The notes beneath the pieces were generated by a model. That model had not been told where the DNA came from, did not search any database, and saw nothing but the letters and a program-made list of their open reading frames with translations. The translations under genes were made by a program, and so were the position numbers. Below, in pieces: positions 1 through 11,009 of a stretch of DNA of 64,000 nucleotides. How positions within the stretch are numbered: the first letter of the stretch is position 1; the number at the start of each line of letters is the position of its first letter. This DNA comes from Bremia lactucae (taxonomy: Eukaryota; Oomycota; Peronosporomycetes; Peronosporales; Peronosporaceae), in contig NC_090619.1 in the NCBI RefSeq assembly GCF_004359215.1, positions 4,446,159 through 4,510,158 on the forward strand. Direction: 5' to 3'.

Positions 1-147
1 GATATAATAACCTTTATTTATTTATGGATGAGAATTCTGAATATTACTATATAAAGTAATATCCTCCAAATATTATCTACCTTCTAGATAATATATTAAT
101 TAACAACCTTTAAGTGTTAATTTTATGTAACGATACACCCCGTTACA
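1..147 (-). repeat. LTR type C, truncated by window start
   Basis: Read on the minus strand it starts TGTAACGGGG at 147 and has an early internal CGTTACA, then the AATTAACA and GATAATATTTGGAGGA stretches shared with the LTRs at 31,840, 43,015 and 49,839. The other end lies outside the window. The 190 bases to its right (148-337) show no feature I can support. Confidence 0.75.
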
Positions 148-337
148 TATAATCTTCGTTTCAGAGCGTCAAAATTCTCATTTCTCAACACAGCGGAGTT
201 GCCGCATGCCTGTTTCCCAGAAGTCCTGAGCGCTGCCTGAGATAATTATGCTCTCGTGTTTGAAAGTGACCCTGTTTTGTAGAATACACAAACAGTTTAT
301 GCATTCACTGCTTAGAATACGCCACATTATCTTCCAT

Positions 338-921
338 TATAGCGGAGCTACCTCGCTCCTAAAGTCAGAAGAAGACTTTTAGACTCGGAGAGTCTCTTGT
401 TCTATTGAACTTATGGGTTTAACAATTCAGGAAGTACTGGAAAGAACTAGTTAACTTTACACTAATTACAGGGTAGGTAGGGTGCCTCGAAATTTCTCTT
501 ACACAAGAGTACATAGAAAGGTTTCTATGTGACTAAGAGTATTTAGCTTCCAAAAGATAATTTAATGAATTTAGAAATAGGGGAGAGTAAAACTGCAATA
601 AATTAATTCCTATGTAACGATCGTCGATCTACTGAACTTATTATATTAATGTCTAACTAAGTATGGCGCCTCCTTGCGCACCTCACAATCTTGTCTTGAA
701 ACAATTTGAGGGGTTAAATTAGACTTAAATCAACTAATCAATAGAGCTAATGTCTTATTGCATCAATAATACAAATTTGGTATTATTGGAACTATCTAAG
801 TCAAACTTATAAAGATAATAATTTTTTTTTGCACTTCTTTATTTATTTCCTCTGATAGGAGCTAATATTTGTTATTCCTCTTATAGTAAATAATACTCAT
901 GCAACGGGACACCCCGTGACA
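338..921 (-). repeat. 3' LTR of element A1 (type A)
   Basis: On the minus strand it runs from TGTCACGGGG (921) to GCTCCGCTATA (338), so the usual TG...CA ends are mutated. The middle matches the LTR at 29,446-29,955, including the palindrome-like AATACCAAATTTG block. The last ~130 bases (338-470) match the end of the type D LTRs at 46.5-48 kb, so types A and D share their R/U5-side end. Confidence 0.7.
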
Positions 922-940
922 TCACCCCCCCCCCTCTACC
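922..940 (-). other. Polypurine tract of A1
   Basis: Immediately outside the LTR, the minus strand reads GGTAGAGG followed by a long G run. This is the purine-rich primer for plus-strand DNA synthesis and fixes A1 as a minus-strand element whose pol lies to the right. Confidence 0.75.
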
Positions 941-970
941 AACAGTCACCATAGTAAATGATGTAGGAGA

Positions 971-1010
971 AGACTTAATAATCTTAACTGTTGATAAGAT
1001 TATTAAGTCT
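971..1010. other. Perfect 16-bp stem-loop next to the polypurine tract
   Basis: Positions 971-986 and 995-1010 are exact reverse complements (AGACTTAATAATCTTA) around an 8-nt loop. An equivalent, slightly imperfect hairpin lies at 29,364-29,401 in element A2. It sits between the polypurine tract and the antisense ORF, so it could act in the element RNA or upstream of the antisense gene. Confidence 0.7.
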
Positions 1011-1035
1011 TTTCCTGTAATTAGCATTATTAATT

Positions 1036-1150
1036 TAAACCAAAATGCCGATTTTACTTGCTTTATAATTTTAATCAAAATACCGATTGTATTTGCATGA
1101 TTTTTATCTGCATTTTGGTTTTAATCAAAATACCGATTGTATATGCATAC
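1036..1150 (+). repeat. Iterated motif upstream of A1 antisense ORF
   Basis: Diverged tandem copies of a motif close to AATCAAAATACCGATTGTAT, often followed by TGCAT, lie just before the antisense gene. The same array occurs inverted at 29,213-29,340 in A2. Regular short direct repeats ahead of a gene suggest promoter or enhancer sites, but this is inference. Confidence 0.5.
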
Positions 1151-2948
1151 TTGATTTCGACAAGAATCAAGATGGCGAGGCGACAAACAAGTCTGTGCGC
1201 GCGGGCCGCAAGGCCATAAAGCTGGTAGCTGCGCGGATCGGTGTATCTGTCAGTAAGGCAAAACTTTCAGTAGACGCTAATGCGTCTACTGCGGGGGGAT
1301 ATGTCACGCCCTACTCCCATTCGAGGTAACTGCGGTAAGTCATCTGTTGATGACATTGCAGATGACGGGGACAAGTCACCTGCTGCACCTATTTTAGGTA
1401 ACTGGTCCAAGTCACATGCATCGCCCGACTCAGTGGCGACAGAGAGAGGAAGGCCGCCAGATCACCCGGGGCCAAGTTCGTAAAACCTTTGGGTTCTAAC
1501 GTGACCAACAAAGAGGTGATGACGAGGTTGTTTTATTCGTTTGACCTCTTTGGTGGGCAGTCATCATCAGATGACTCCGAGCGCGATGACCACTCTGGTG
1601 ACGTTAGTATGCGTCACCAGGAACTACGTGGTAGCGAAGGTAAGAGTGCTGCTGGTGGTGCTAGTTTGTATTGCCAGAAATGGAGTGAACCTAGAAATCG
1701 CTCCCAGGAGCAAGTTAACGTTAACGTTAACATGAGCCAGCACGAGAGGGACCGCAATACGTTTTGGTTCGCTCCTGAAAAGAGTCCTTGGTTACCCTCT
1801 AAGAGAAACCTCATTCGATGGTCTAGTATGACCAACGATCAATATCATATTCCGTTATTCGACTCATCCTGGCTTTACAAGCGTTGTGAGGATGAAACGG
1901 AGTTCTTCATCGATGCCTTTTACCGGCATCGGTGATACACTTGCAAACGGCAAAGGATCTCAAACATTTGTTCCAAGCTTGTACAGCCTTTGTACATAAT
2001 GTACAAAACAAAGGCCGTAAAATCTGGCTTGACAAGCTGAACGCTTTTGCGAACGGTTCGAGAAACGGACCGTAACCGGGGCCCGCTATAAGTTGCACCG
2101 TTTGTCTAGAGAGGCAGGGATACTTTGTCTCTCGTGGAGGGACTCATACCCATGCTGTTTCTAGGGTGCAGGTCATGCCTCAAAGGAAGCGTAATCCCTC
2201 AAAGATCCCCATTGGAGTACTCTCATCTCTTACGAGATAAGTCAAGGAATTGAGAGCTCCTACCCTCTTACGAGCGCTAGAAGCGCTCGTTCTCTGACGG
2301 AGATTCTGCCGAGGAGGATGGGTCTCGTCGTGCTGCAAGACGAGACCCGGAACGTCCAACATCAGTTTAGAACGAGGTTCCTAACTATCATGCGAGGGTT
2401 GATACCCTCGCCAACGAACAAGATAACTTGTTCGAACCTCCTTTGCCTCACGGTGCTTCAAGAAACTCTCAGCAAGAAAGCGCTTCTCACCACCTGAATC
2501 CATCAATGGATGTGGACGGGGAGGAAAAATCGGGTTCACCTCGTTTGACGAGCCCGATTAAACATCGTGATTTGAAACATACCCTTTATTATTTAAGGGA
2601 GAATCTTGATCAAGAGCGATCCAGTCGCGCGAGTTAGTGGTGACGATTGATAATGTTTCTTGCAACCAGTTGAAAATCTGTGCGCAAATTGCGACTGATC
2701 AACTGGCGAACGTTAGAACACATCATTCCTTTCAAAACGAGATGTTGACAGCTCGTCAGAAGATCTCTATCTTGGAGGAATGAGTGAATTGTCTGGTTCA
2801 AGAGAATCAGACCCTGTTCCTAGACAGTAATAATTTGGCTCGGAACTATCAGGCTCTGGTTGATGCTTTTGACCGTTCCGGTGTAATCCGGAATCGGAAG
2901 AAGGCTCGTACTGATAATACGGGCGGAGAAGCCCAACATAAGATGTAG
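1087..2948 (+). pseudogene. Antisense ORF of Gypsy element A1 (degenerate)
   Basis: This gene runs opposite to the element's pol, between integrase and the 3' LTR. No known family is recognised. The longest piece (1,489-1,935, 148 codons) contains a hydrophilic stretch, then a conserved block with FWFAPEKSPW and DETEFFIDAF; related blocks occur at 34,744 and 61,159. It stops at a TGA right after DAFYRHR, where the related copies read through. Downstream, a broken frame continues with a helical, probably coiled-coil part and ends in a basic tail (RKKARTD-like) at TAG 2,946-2,948. Both the block and the stop are shared with A2 at 28.4 kb. A1 is therefore dead, and what the intact protein did is unknown. 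Confidence 0.6.
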
Positions 2949-4122
2949 GATGCGTACGTATACTACGAGGCAGCTCGATCGTGTATGCATTGCCTTGGCG
3001 ATGTAATACACGAAACGGGCCAATAAACCTGGGCAGTAACTTATACTGCCTATATTCGTCACTCCCTGCTTTGGTAAATTTACCATAGACAGTAGGACTA
3101 GGTCATTTATTTTAAATGAAAGTATGTTTGCTCTTCCATTTTTGTCAGAGTTCCGTTTCTATCGGTCCACCGCATCAGCGATGGAATCCGGTACGAAACG
3201 GACCACTGCTTCTTTAGCCAACAGGAGATCACATGCTGACTCGGTTGTATGTATTTCAGTGCGACTGGCTCGCACTGCGGAGATATAATCTCTTGATCAT
3301 TGAGAGTATTATCATTATCATTAATAATACTGTTTTCAATGCTGAGTCTTTCAGCATCGTTGTCAAAGTCAGTAATAGCATGAATGTTATGACTGAGTTT
3401 ATCTACTTCAATGTTAGTTAAAACAACATTGGTATCCTTCGCATTAACCTTGGGCCAATGCGTGAGGAGCAAGAGCTAGAATTTTTTTTTTGCTCGAACG
3501 ATTCCCCCCCTTAATAAGAGTTACTCTCGAACAGGTTAAGGTATAAGTGGGTGGCGTAAGCCATTCACGAAAAGCGGTGTATGCTTTGTAGAAGCATGCA
3601 CTGAATTATTGATGGCAAATTCTTCCATCGACAAGAACTCGCTCCAACTCTTAAAAGAGTGACGTGTCCGCGAAATATCTCTTCGAGAATCCGATTTGCA
3701 CGCATCGTCTGACCATCTGTTTAAGGATGATCAGAACTTGACATTTGTAACTGTGTTCCAAGTGATTTGAACAATGTTTGCCAAAATTCCACCGTGAATC
3801 TAGGGTCTCGATCTGAGACCAGTTCACGGGATAATCCATGGAATCGAAATATCGTGTCAATAAAGACACGATCACAGCCTTTGGCTGTGATCGACTACGG
3901 CAGCAAGATGAACCATCTTGCAAAACGGTCATCAAAACGAGAATACCATTATTTTTGTGGGTGTCTTTGGGGAATCCGAAGACGAAGTCCATTGATACGG
4001 ACTGCCAACACTCTGCCGGAACAGGCAGAGGTTACAACGGAGCACGGGATGAAGCTCTAGGCTTTACCTGTTGGCAAACTTCGCAAGCACGTATGTACTT
4101 GCGGACGATCTCATACTGGCGT
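2820..4122 (-). pseudogene. Integrase 3' part of Gypsy element A1
   Basis: Read leftwards from 4,122, the frame fragments give the integrase core start (MDFVFGFPKDTHKN near 3,990), the region following the catalytic core, and the C-terminal DNA-binding part with VNLPKQGVTN near 3,086. Several frameshifts and stops separate them. Integrase joins element DNA to the chromosome. gag, protease and RT are missing because the element is cut at 4,122 by a type B LTR. The left end overlaps the converging antisense ORF. Confidence 0.7.
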
Positions 4123-4748
4123 TGTAACGGGCTAAAGTTGCCTTAATGATACACAGTCCCCGTTAACTACACTAGGTGTACTTAAGGGACTTAGGTTTCG
4201 AACCATCACAGTACGAAATGGTATTTTGATAAAGTTTATTATACATTTAAAATTTATCGATTTTGTTTAATGGCATTATTTTATTTAATTTTCTTATAAA
4301 TATATAAATATGATGGTCAATTACTAAATTATAGTAATTTGAACCAGCACTCGGGCGTGATGCACATGGGTGCATTCACACTAGGAGGGATGACGCCCAG
4401 CGTTATCCGTTACGCGAGGTATCTAGAAAGATACGCTCGCAATACATATTAAGTGTTATCTATGGAGATAACACTTAATTGGTAAAAATAGGTATTTATA
4501 TATTTAATACGATTCAATATGAATCAGTCTGAAAACTACTTCCTACTTGATAATTGCGCACATGGAGCCGAGTTACCGCTCCTGGACGACTCTAAATCAA
4601 AGTACTTAGTGTGTTGGGTGAGGTTGCTAATGCGCCCACCACAACTACCTCACTACACGCAAGAGAAGCAGGTTAAATCGCTTCCTCGCTGTGCTAGGGT
4701 GTGTGTCTAATTAGAGCGTGGCCGCATTACGACGTGCCCGCCTACCCT
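4123..4748 (+). repeat. 5' LTR of element B1 (type B)
   Basis: It begins TGTAACGGGCTAAAGTTGC, which is the reverse complement of the end of the LTR at 58.5-59.02 kb. The right end is set by the primer-binding site at 4,749. It interrupts the integrase of A1, so B1 inserted after A1. It contains a locally repeated stem (AAGTGTTATCT...AGATAACACTT) near 4,450. Confidence 0.7.
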
Positions 4749-4759
4749 TGGTAGCACTT
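4749..4759 (+). other. Primer-binding site of B1
   Basis: TGGTAGCACTT directly follows the LTR. The same TGGTAGCAC follows LTR ends at 20,806 and, on the minus strand, at 21,983 and 46,511. It would pair with a tRNA ending GTGCTACCA. Confidence 0.7.
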
Positions 4760-4871
4760 GAAATCCTTCTCACGACCCGCATTTCTGCGTGTGTACGTGA
4801 GGATAAGCCTCAACATTGATTGGGCTCATTTTTTCCACCTCTCCGAACATCATCGGAAGGTGGCAGAGCTT

Positions 4872-5804
4872 ATGGCGCAGGGACTTGGTGAACAAGCCCT
4901 GGTCAGGCTCTTAAGCAGTCCTCCTGAGCAACATGTTGCTCAGTTGGAGCAGTTTGAGGCATTCGGGCTCGAACAGCGGAGATCTGCATGCGAGACACCG
5001 AGCCATGCTGTGGCGGAGTCCGTCACTCAGACTCAGGATGAGCTGAAGCATGAGCAGGCTCGGAGCGAGGCTCTTAACAGGACTGTTGAGATGCTCTCTG
5101 TTCGGCCGCGTCAGCCGAGGCCCATTCGGATGGATCCGCCCAAGTTTGATGGTACTGCAGCGCACACGATTGTCCACTGGCTGTTAGCCATGGAACAATG
5201 CGGTGTCGTGCAGCTCGTCGAGGACGACTGTCGGATGGTGTCGTACGCCATGTCGCATCTGCGCGGTAAGGCCTCAGAGTTGGCTTACTCGGCGCTTATG
5301 GCGGACAGAAAGGCGTTCCCTACATGGGCGATCTTTATAGAAAAGATTCGCGTCATGTACCAGCCGCCGAACAACGAAGTGTTGATTCAGGCGCGCTTCT
5401 TTGGAGCGCGACAGGCCAAGCGATCTCTGCAAGAGTATGTGCAAGAGTTGCGCTCGCTGTCGGCGTCCATTACCGTAGGTCCGATTCCGGAGCACATGAA
5501 GGTGCCCACGTTTATGAGCGGACTACGGCATTGCCCATCGTGACAGGCCCTTTTCAGAAATGTACCGTCGACGATAGAAGAGGCAATTCAAATTGCCTTG
5601 GTTGAGAAGCGATCCTACAAAAGTGCCTCGGCGACAGCTTGGTATAAGCCGTCGGCCGAGAGGTCAGATGCCACTCCCATGGAGTTGGGCAAGGCAGACG
5701 TGGTCTGTTTTAAATGCGGCAAGCGCGGCCATATGATGGCTCGCTGCTATGCCAGGGTCCCTGCTGGGGCGAAGATGCCCAGCATGAGGACTCCCTACCC
5801 ATAA
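4872..5804 (+). pseudogene. gag: Gag polyprotein of element B1, one in-frame stop
   Basis: Retrotransposon capsid protein. The first ATG in the open frame is at 4,872 (MAQGLGEQAL); the frame is also open upstream to 4,758. It holds a helical N-terminus, the Gypsy capsid region (IRMDPPKFDGTAAHTIVHWL, then WAIFIEKIRVMYQPPNNE), and a nucleocapsid zinc knuckle CFKCGKRGHMMARC with exact CX2CX4HX4C spacing near 5,707-5,748. A single TGA at 5,541-5,543 breaks it, and the same frame continues beyond. It sits where gag should, ~120 bases after the primer-binding site. A second, worse copy lies at 43.76 kb. Confidence 0.8.
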
Positions 5805-5809
5805 GGCGA

Positions 5810-6985
5810 TGGCAAGAACCAGCGTGCGAGACGCAAGAGTTCTGCATCGATCACTGAGGGGTCGGGAAATGCAGGAGCGCAGTGGGGGCAGGATGTCCTA
5901 CTGTCGCGGACTCTAAAGCTACCCCTATTTCTAGAGTTGTGGAACAAATGGGTAGCATAGTTCCTGAGGTCTCAAAATTTCGGACCTCAACCTTGCTGGC
6001 CTATAGCGCTCAAGTTCGAGGCTATGACCAGGTAATGATCCTCCTAGTGGATTAGGGTGCAGCTCCAAATTCTGTAAGAATCGCGGCTCTAAGAAAGAGA
6101 CCGGCGATGTTTGAGTCGATTTGCCAGGATGGCAAGCGAGAAGAGGCGACCGTTCGTTTAGTGAACGGCGCGCTCGTTAAGTCTGAGGGAGTTTAGGTAG
6201 AGCTCGCCTTCAGCTTTAGTGACTTCTCTTGTAGAGAGAAGTTCACAGTGCTAGGAATGGAGAGCCCGTATGACCTCATCCTAGGCATGCCATTGTAGGC
6301 AAAGTACCAACCATGGATAGACTGGCGTACACGCACAGTTGCGAACTCTACGCAGGACACCGGAAAGGATGTGCTCTGCGAGAGGCGTCTACAACTGATG
6401 TCGTTTCGAACACAGTTGAGGATGCGTTGACGGGGTGTCAAACGTCACCAAGTCCTTCCCAGCTTGTGGAGACTGGGGTACTAAAAAGGACGACGACAAG
6501 AAGGCATGCGTCTAATAGCCCTGATCAGAACCAAGGGGCTGAGACAGTAGATAGCGAGCTTACAGAAAGTTAAGCGTCGCAAAAATCGGCAGAGAGAGCA
6601 ACGGCACCTACTTTCAGGTCAAAGGCCGTGTTGACTCAGAAAACGAACACCTGATAAATGAGGTCGATCAGAGGAACGTCAAAACGAGTGACATTTGGAT
6701 CAGTCCCTTATAAAGAGGACGGGCCTTCGAACAAGGTGTTCGAGGCCGATAAAGACAAAATGACGGAAGCATCCTCAGTTGAGATGCCCCACGTCTTGGG
6801 ATCTGACCGATGATAAAGTAAAATTTCCGGAGATGTCGCGGGATCTGTTCCTTGCCGAATTAAAAGAAGTGAAGAGCCACGAAATGGTCACACCAGTTCC
6901 AGAAGAGGACTTGGTGGATTGTTGCTCGTCGTCCACAATGAACGAGAGCGTCCTAGAAACGGACAAAATCGATTCTCAAGGTTAA
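5810..6985 (+). pseudogene. Protease and pre-RT linker of element B1
   Basis: A retropepsin relic follows gag. The catalytic motif near 6,047-6,065 reads LLVD, stop, GAAPNS, so the residue after the catalytic Asp is now TAG. Farther on are YDLILGMPL and KYQPWIDW, the conserved end of the protease domain. At 6,779-6,985 the frame gives SRDLFLAELKE and MNESVLETDKI, a region that precedes RT in oomycete Gypsy elements. Plus-strand similarity ends at about 6,985, where an RT fragment appears on the other strand. Confidence 0.65.
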
Positions 6986-7290
6986 AATGTCCTGAGATAC
7001 AATTCGTTCTTTGAGGTTCTTTCCGCGGGAATGGCGTTTGCGCCGGTATGGTCGCCGTGTTCAGCTTATTATAAGCACGAACCACGCACCATCCCCCTGT
7101 GGCTTTACGCACACAAAAGGTCGGGCTGCAGTGAGGCAACTTGCTCTCACAGACATGTCCCGCTTTGGCCCATTTGTCGAAGAGCTCGCCGATAAAATCG
7201 ACTTGTTTTGGCAACGGTTATTGCCTGATCACACCATACTTGGTGCCAGGTTCGAGATCATTTCGTGCCCGATGTTTCTATCTGCTGGTA
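6985..7290 (-). pseudogene. Reverse transcriptase N-terminal fragment, inverted
   Basis: Minus-strand reading gives AKAGHVCESKLPHCSPTFCV, KATGGWCVV, AYNKLNTATIPAQTPFP: the start of the Gypsy RT fingers/palm domain. It is preceded by the usual EPGTKY motif. It points against the B1 gag-protease at its left, so the internal part of B1 was inverted or replaced. The catalytic YxDD region is absent. Confidence 0.7.
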
Positions 7291-7299
7291 GGCGGCTTG

Positions 7300-7616
7300 G
7301 CACTTCTTCTGGAACACATCGCGATATTTCCACAGATCACCACACCGCTATGAGGTTGAAAATAGCGCAGAAATTCTGCTTCGTATTGGTCGATTGTTTC
7401 ATTTGAACCGGGACTGATGATACACGGCCGAGTGGTTTCCCCTGAGCCTTCCATAAATTGTAGACGCGAAAAAAATTGCGCGTCTATAATAGCGCGCTCT
7501 AGGAGCGACGCACTAGTTCCTTCCGATTGAGGCTATTTGGATGCCTGTACTCATCACTACTATGAGGTGATGGCAGCTATGTCGACTCATTGTAGTCAAC
7601 AATGAGCGACGGATCT
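7300..7616 (-). pseudogene. Antisense ORF of B1, downstream part
   Basis: The minus strand contains a DQYEAEFLR motif and a Ser-rich stretch shared with the plus-strand copies at 30.9-31.1 kb and 59.8-60.0 kb and the minus copy at 34.5-34.7 kb. The break at about 7,616 falls within a sequence that resumes at about 8,703, so the copy is split by the MULE fragment. Confidence 0.5.
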
Positions 7617-8702
7617 ATTTGTCGATTGGAGACAATTGAATCCTACGATGCAGGATGGAGCGCATTTCGGGTTAAGTTTGCTGGAAAATCGGATGTTCTC
7701 CGCTATTCGAAGAAAACCTGGATTCCGCACAAAGCAAAATATGTGCGTGGATGGACAGACAAGGTGATGCGTTTCGAAAATACGTCAACGTAGGCAGTTG
7801 AAGGAGCACATTCAGCATTAAAACGGTATCTCCAAACAGATATAAGCAATCTAGATCTCGTCCAGACAAAGCCATTATGCACCAAGCTCGGGAGCTTGAA
7901 TCAAACATTGCCAGCGAACCCATCCAAATCCCACATGTATACCGTAGTTGTGTAACTTACGAGCAGCTGACTGGACGTGTTTCTGTTTTTGCCCTACAAA
8001 AAATCGAAAAGCAACGCAATAGACCGGAAGATGATTTGAGGAATACGTGCAGTCATACGCTGCGCAGGACTATGGGACTACCATATATGCATGAAATTCA
8101 TGAGCTTTGCAACAGCCCCATTCCCAAGATTTAAGAGAAATCTTGGGAAGCACGAAGTAAAAATTTTGTCAGTGATGCAAAAAGGAATAGAGAAATCCCC
8201 ATAGCTAACTCCCTATTTCATAGATACTCATGATTAGCATTTAGTTGAAAAAGCCCTTTCGGTCTTTAATAAAATCCATGGCCAGTATTTTAAACATTAT
8301 TTTTTGTAATGGGTGGATCAAACAAAAATTTGGTGGGTGGGAATAATAAGAAATTTGACTACCATTCCAGTCTTGTGCTTAGCACAGGAGATATCGTCAA
8401 TCACGTCACACTGTTTTTTTGGTAAAGGCCACTGTAGTGTGACAGGTCAGATTCCACGTGGCTAAGGTAGAAAAAGCAACTTGAGTGGGTGGAAATATTA
8501 AGTCTCTAATAATATAGTCCATATTTGGCCTTTAGCTTCAATAATTTGCTTACTGTCGGCCCACAACAGTGCCGCCTGAATTGCTGTCAGGTAATTTTAG
8601 AGCATTCCACGACACTTCAAGGCTCGGCAGCACAAATTCATGTAGAGCTAGAATGGTGGATGCTTTTAAACGGCCTCGCACTACAAGCACACACCTTCAA
8701 GC
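7617..8702 (+). mobile_element. MULE transposase C-terminal half, inserted in B1
   Basis: The plus frame reads YDAGWSAFRVKFAGKSDV, KTWIPHKAKYVRGWTDK and EGAHSALKRYLQ, the end of the MULE/FAR1 transposase core. It then gives TMGLPYMHEIHEL from the SWIM-type zinc region, although the expected Cys is changed. Stops interrupt it. Positions 8,135-8,702 hold non-coding sequence with a terminal-repeat-like block. In protein order this half begins where the minus-strand half at 9,513-10,440 stops. Confidence 0.65.
8440..8505 (+). repeat. MULE terminal-repeat-like block
   Basis: Contains GGTCAGATTCCACGTGGCT and GTGGGTGGAAATA, matching the two blocks at 10,638-10,735 in the same orientation. Terminal repeats of an intact MULE should be inverted relative to each other, so one side has been flipped. 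Confidence 0.5.
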
Positions 8703-9025
8703 ATACATCCTCACTGTGCAAGTAGGATGGATTATGAAGTCCAGTTACCAGCACGACAGCAGAAACAGTTGCTGCGAAGCACTAGGCGATGTTAGCGTTT
8801 ATCGCGGCGCGTGCGCGTCTGCTTGATTGTTTGGGTGTCTTCGCAAACGAACCATCAGCTTTGCTTTTTTTAGGTGGCATGTCAGGCGCCGTGTGTATCA
8901 CCCGGGTAGGTGCACACACTGGTCGCCAAAGGAGTGGTTGAGTGGACTAAAGCGGTGCGACGTATGCTGCTCGCTGTCCCTGTTTCCTCCCGTTGACGAT
9001 TCCACAAATGTAAAATACGTTCGTT
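8703..9025 (-). pseudogene. Antisense ORF of B1, N-terminal part
   Basis: The reverse complement matches the start of the antisense gene at 59.04-59.4 kb, including a Ser/Pro/Thr-rich hydrophilic N-terminus. It lies next to the polypurine tract, as expected, and carries no long open frame. Confidence 0.45.
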
Positions 9026-9042
9026 AAAAGGGCGGGAGAGGG
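9026..9042 (+). other. Polypurine tract of B1
   Basis: AAAAGGGCGGGAGAGGG directly precedes TGTAACG of the LTR, fixing B1 as a plus-strand element ending at the LTR to its right. Confidence 0.75.
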
Positions 9043-9512
9043 TGTAACGTCTAATATTGCACATCCGCTAAGTACACTTAAGGGGTAGGCCAATTACTTA
9101 ATGTAAAGTAATTTGACCTGCCACTCCGGTGATGTTCACGTAGTGACCCGGTCTTCTTTATGTGATGTACATAGGTACATTCACATTGAAAGGGTGACGT
9201 CTAGCGTCTTCCGCGAGCAGAGGTATTCAAGAGAATTTGCTCGCCATGTAGAGATGCACATCTACAGAGATAATATCTCTTGATGATTGGGTAAAAAGGC
9301 TCTATATTTAATTCAAATCGATATAAATCAGTCTCATAAATACTTTCTAGTAATGAATGCGCATGTGAAGACGGGTATCCGCTTCCATGGCGACACTTGC
9401 TCTAAGGTACAACAAGTTCGTTGTGTGAGGTCGCTTTAGGCGCCACCAACTACCTCACTGCACGTGAGAGAAGACGGTGAAACCGCTTTTCTCGCTATCA
9501 TTTGTTGTACAC
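9043..9512 (+). repeat. 3' LTR of B1 (type B)
   Basis: Starts TGTAACGTCTAATATTGCAC and shares the middle blocks (CATTCACA, GTGACGTCTAGCG, CGAGCAGAGGTAT, AACTACCTCACTGCACG) with 4,123-4,748. It differs clearly from that LTR, so this is an old or composite insertion. The right end is approximate. Confidence 0.6.
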
Positions 9513-10440
9513 TCAACAGTTCTGCCTGTTAAGAGCCTCAATTTTACAAGAATTGCTCCCATTCTTCCTTCCACATGCATGGGAGGTGTGCGCAGTCCGA
9601 AAATATTTATTCAATGGCGTCAGCTAAAGCCAAATCATGAACGGTCAGTAGAACATATGGAGTTTCTGCCAGCGTGTTTCGCAACTGCTCGAGCGCCCAG
9701 GTATAATCTGCCTTCTTTACCCCTGATAGAAATGCAAATGCCGAGTAAAGATTAGATTTATTCCGTTCTTCCAAACATGCTCAGCAATGGCATCCAGAAC
9801 CTGTTGGTTTTGTAGGTATAATCCAAGAGAAGATTGTACCGGCAAATTAAACGGATGGATGTTGGATGGGCCATGAACAAGTGTGTGACGCCCATATCAC
9901 CGCTGATTTTCACACGATAAACCCATTTGCTAAAAGTAAGTTCATTCCATCAAGGCCTGAAAGGGGACCTGCTTGCCAATTCCTCTAGACTAGACTGTGC
10001 TTTGGCATTGTAGAAGTTTTTTGCCGTAGTCAGTGATTCTGAAACTCACGATAAATAAGTGTTAATCCCGGACGTGCAAGAACTCCAGCTGATAAAGTTC
10101 CTGTGCACGTCCTTTTCCTTCTCCAGTCATTCTGCGGTATCCTGGGCGCCCGGCCATATTCTCTGAAGGTTTATGGTTGTGTTGGCTGTTCCGCAATTCG
10201 ACCGTCCAAGAACCGTGCCCACTCTTCTTCCCAAAAGCCCTTAAAGGATACCCTGCAATTTGGTTCCTGTCTTTCGTTTCTTCCCGTCAGTATTTCCGGT
10301 AGAGCGTTTCCTATACTCCCACCTCGATCGCACCCTAGCAAAACTCGCTTGTCTCCATTATTGACACCCCATAGCCAGACTCACGGCACACATGACGAGC
10401 GTGTTCTATTAGATCACAACGTGTGGTAAGAAACTTGGTT
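9513..10440 (-). mobile_element. MULE/FAR1-type transposase N-terminal half (degenerate)
   Basis: On the minus strand from 10,440 leftwards: RVLLGCDRGGS (FAR1-like DNA-binding part), then VTHLFMAHPTSI, DYTYKTNRFWMPLL (catalytic-core start), a DYTWALEQLR-like stretch and a C-x-W motif of the core end near 9,560. Many stops and shifts are present. These are well-known landmarks of MULE transposases in Phytophthora-like genomes. The element stops at the B1 LTR; the following protein part is found on the plus strand at 7.6 kb. Confidence 0.6.
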
Positions 10441-10635
10441 GCAATTGATGATCAAGACTTTTTTTGAGAAAGGTGGCGCAATTAAGAAAAATATGGGCTG
10501 GCAATTTAGTAAAAAGCGGGCTGGCAATTATTGTAATATTGAAATTCCACAATAGGGAATGTTATTGTTTCCGACATAACAACCAGTAATAATCTCAGGG
10601 TAATAACTTTGTTTCAATGGAAGTGACGCCATAAT

Positions 10636-10750
10636 TTGATTGGTCAGATTCTACCTGGCTGGGTGGAAATAGCAAGTAATTTGTTTGGTCAGATTCCACG
10701 GGGCTGGGTGGAAATAGCAACTTGGTTGGTGCAAATAGCAAGTCGTTTAT
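10636..10750 (+). repeat. Tandem MULE terminal-repeat-like blocks
   Basis: Two tandem copies, about 43 bases apart, of TTGGTCAGATTC followed by CTGGGTGGAAATAGCAA, plus a partial third. They match the block at 8,440-8,505. Confidence 0.55.
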
Positions 10751-11009
10751 TTCGGCTGATTTGCAAAAAAGATGACTAACAGCGCAAAACGATTGTTTTG
10801 GATTACATGATCTTGATAAAGAGCATTATTAAGTAAATTTTTGTAATAATCTATTTTCGTTCAGCATTTTTCTCAAACTAATTATCTAAAAGGCCAAATT
10901 TAATAAATCAAAATCACTGAAACAAGAGCTACCCATATGAAAATAGAGACTAGGGCAGCGCTATTCTCATGGCTCTAAAATTAACAAAATTTTCCTATGC
11001 TTTGAAGTG
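10751..11009 (+). promoter_or_regulatory. Upstream region of the Piezo gene
   Basis: AT-rich, about 260 bases, with no coding frame. It should hold the promoter. I see no clear oomycete initiator consensus. The start codon at 11,010 has G at -3 and G at +4. Confidence 0.35.

Noticed and set aside
3233..3421. Frames alternating on both strands at 3.2-3.4 kb and 26.9-27.1 kb as new genes
   Set aside because: They fall in the decayed integrase C-terminal region, and the plus/minus pairs are shadows of each other.
10103..10429. 108-codon plus frame as a secreted protein
   Set aside because: The minus strand reads as the FAR1/MULE DNA-binding region, which explains the plus frame as a shadow.
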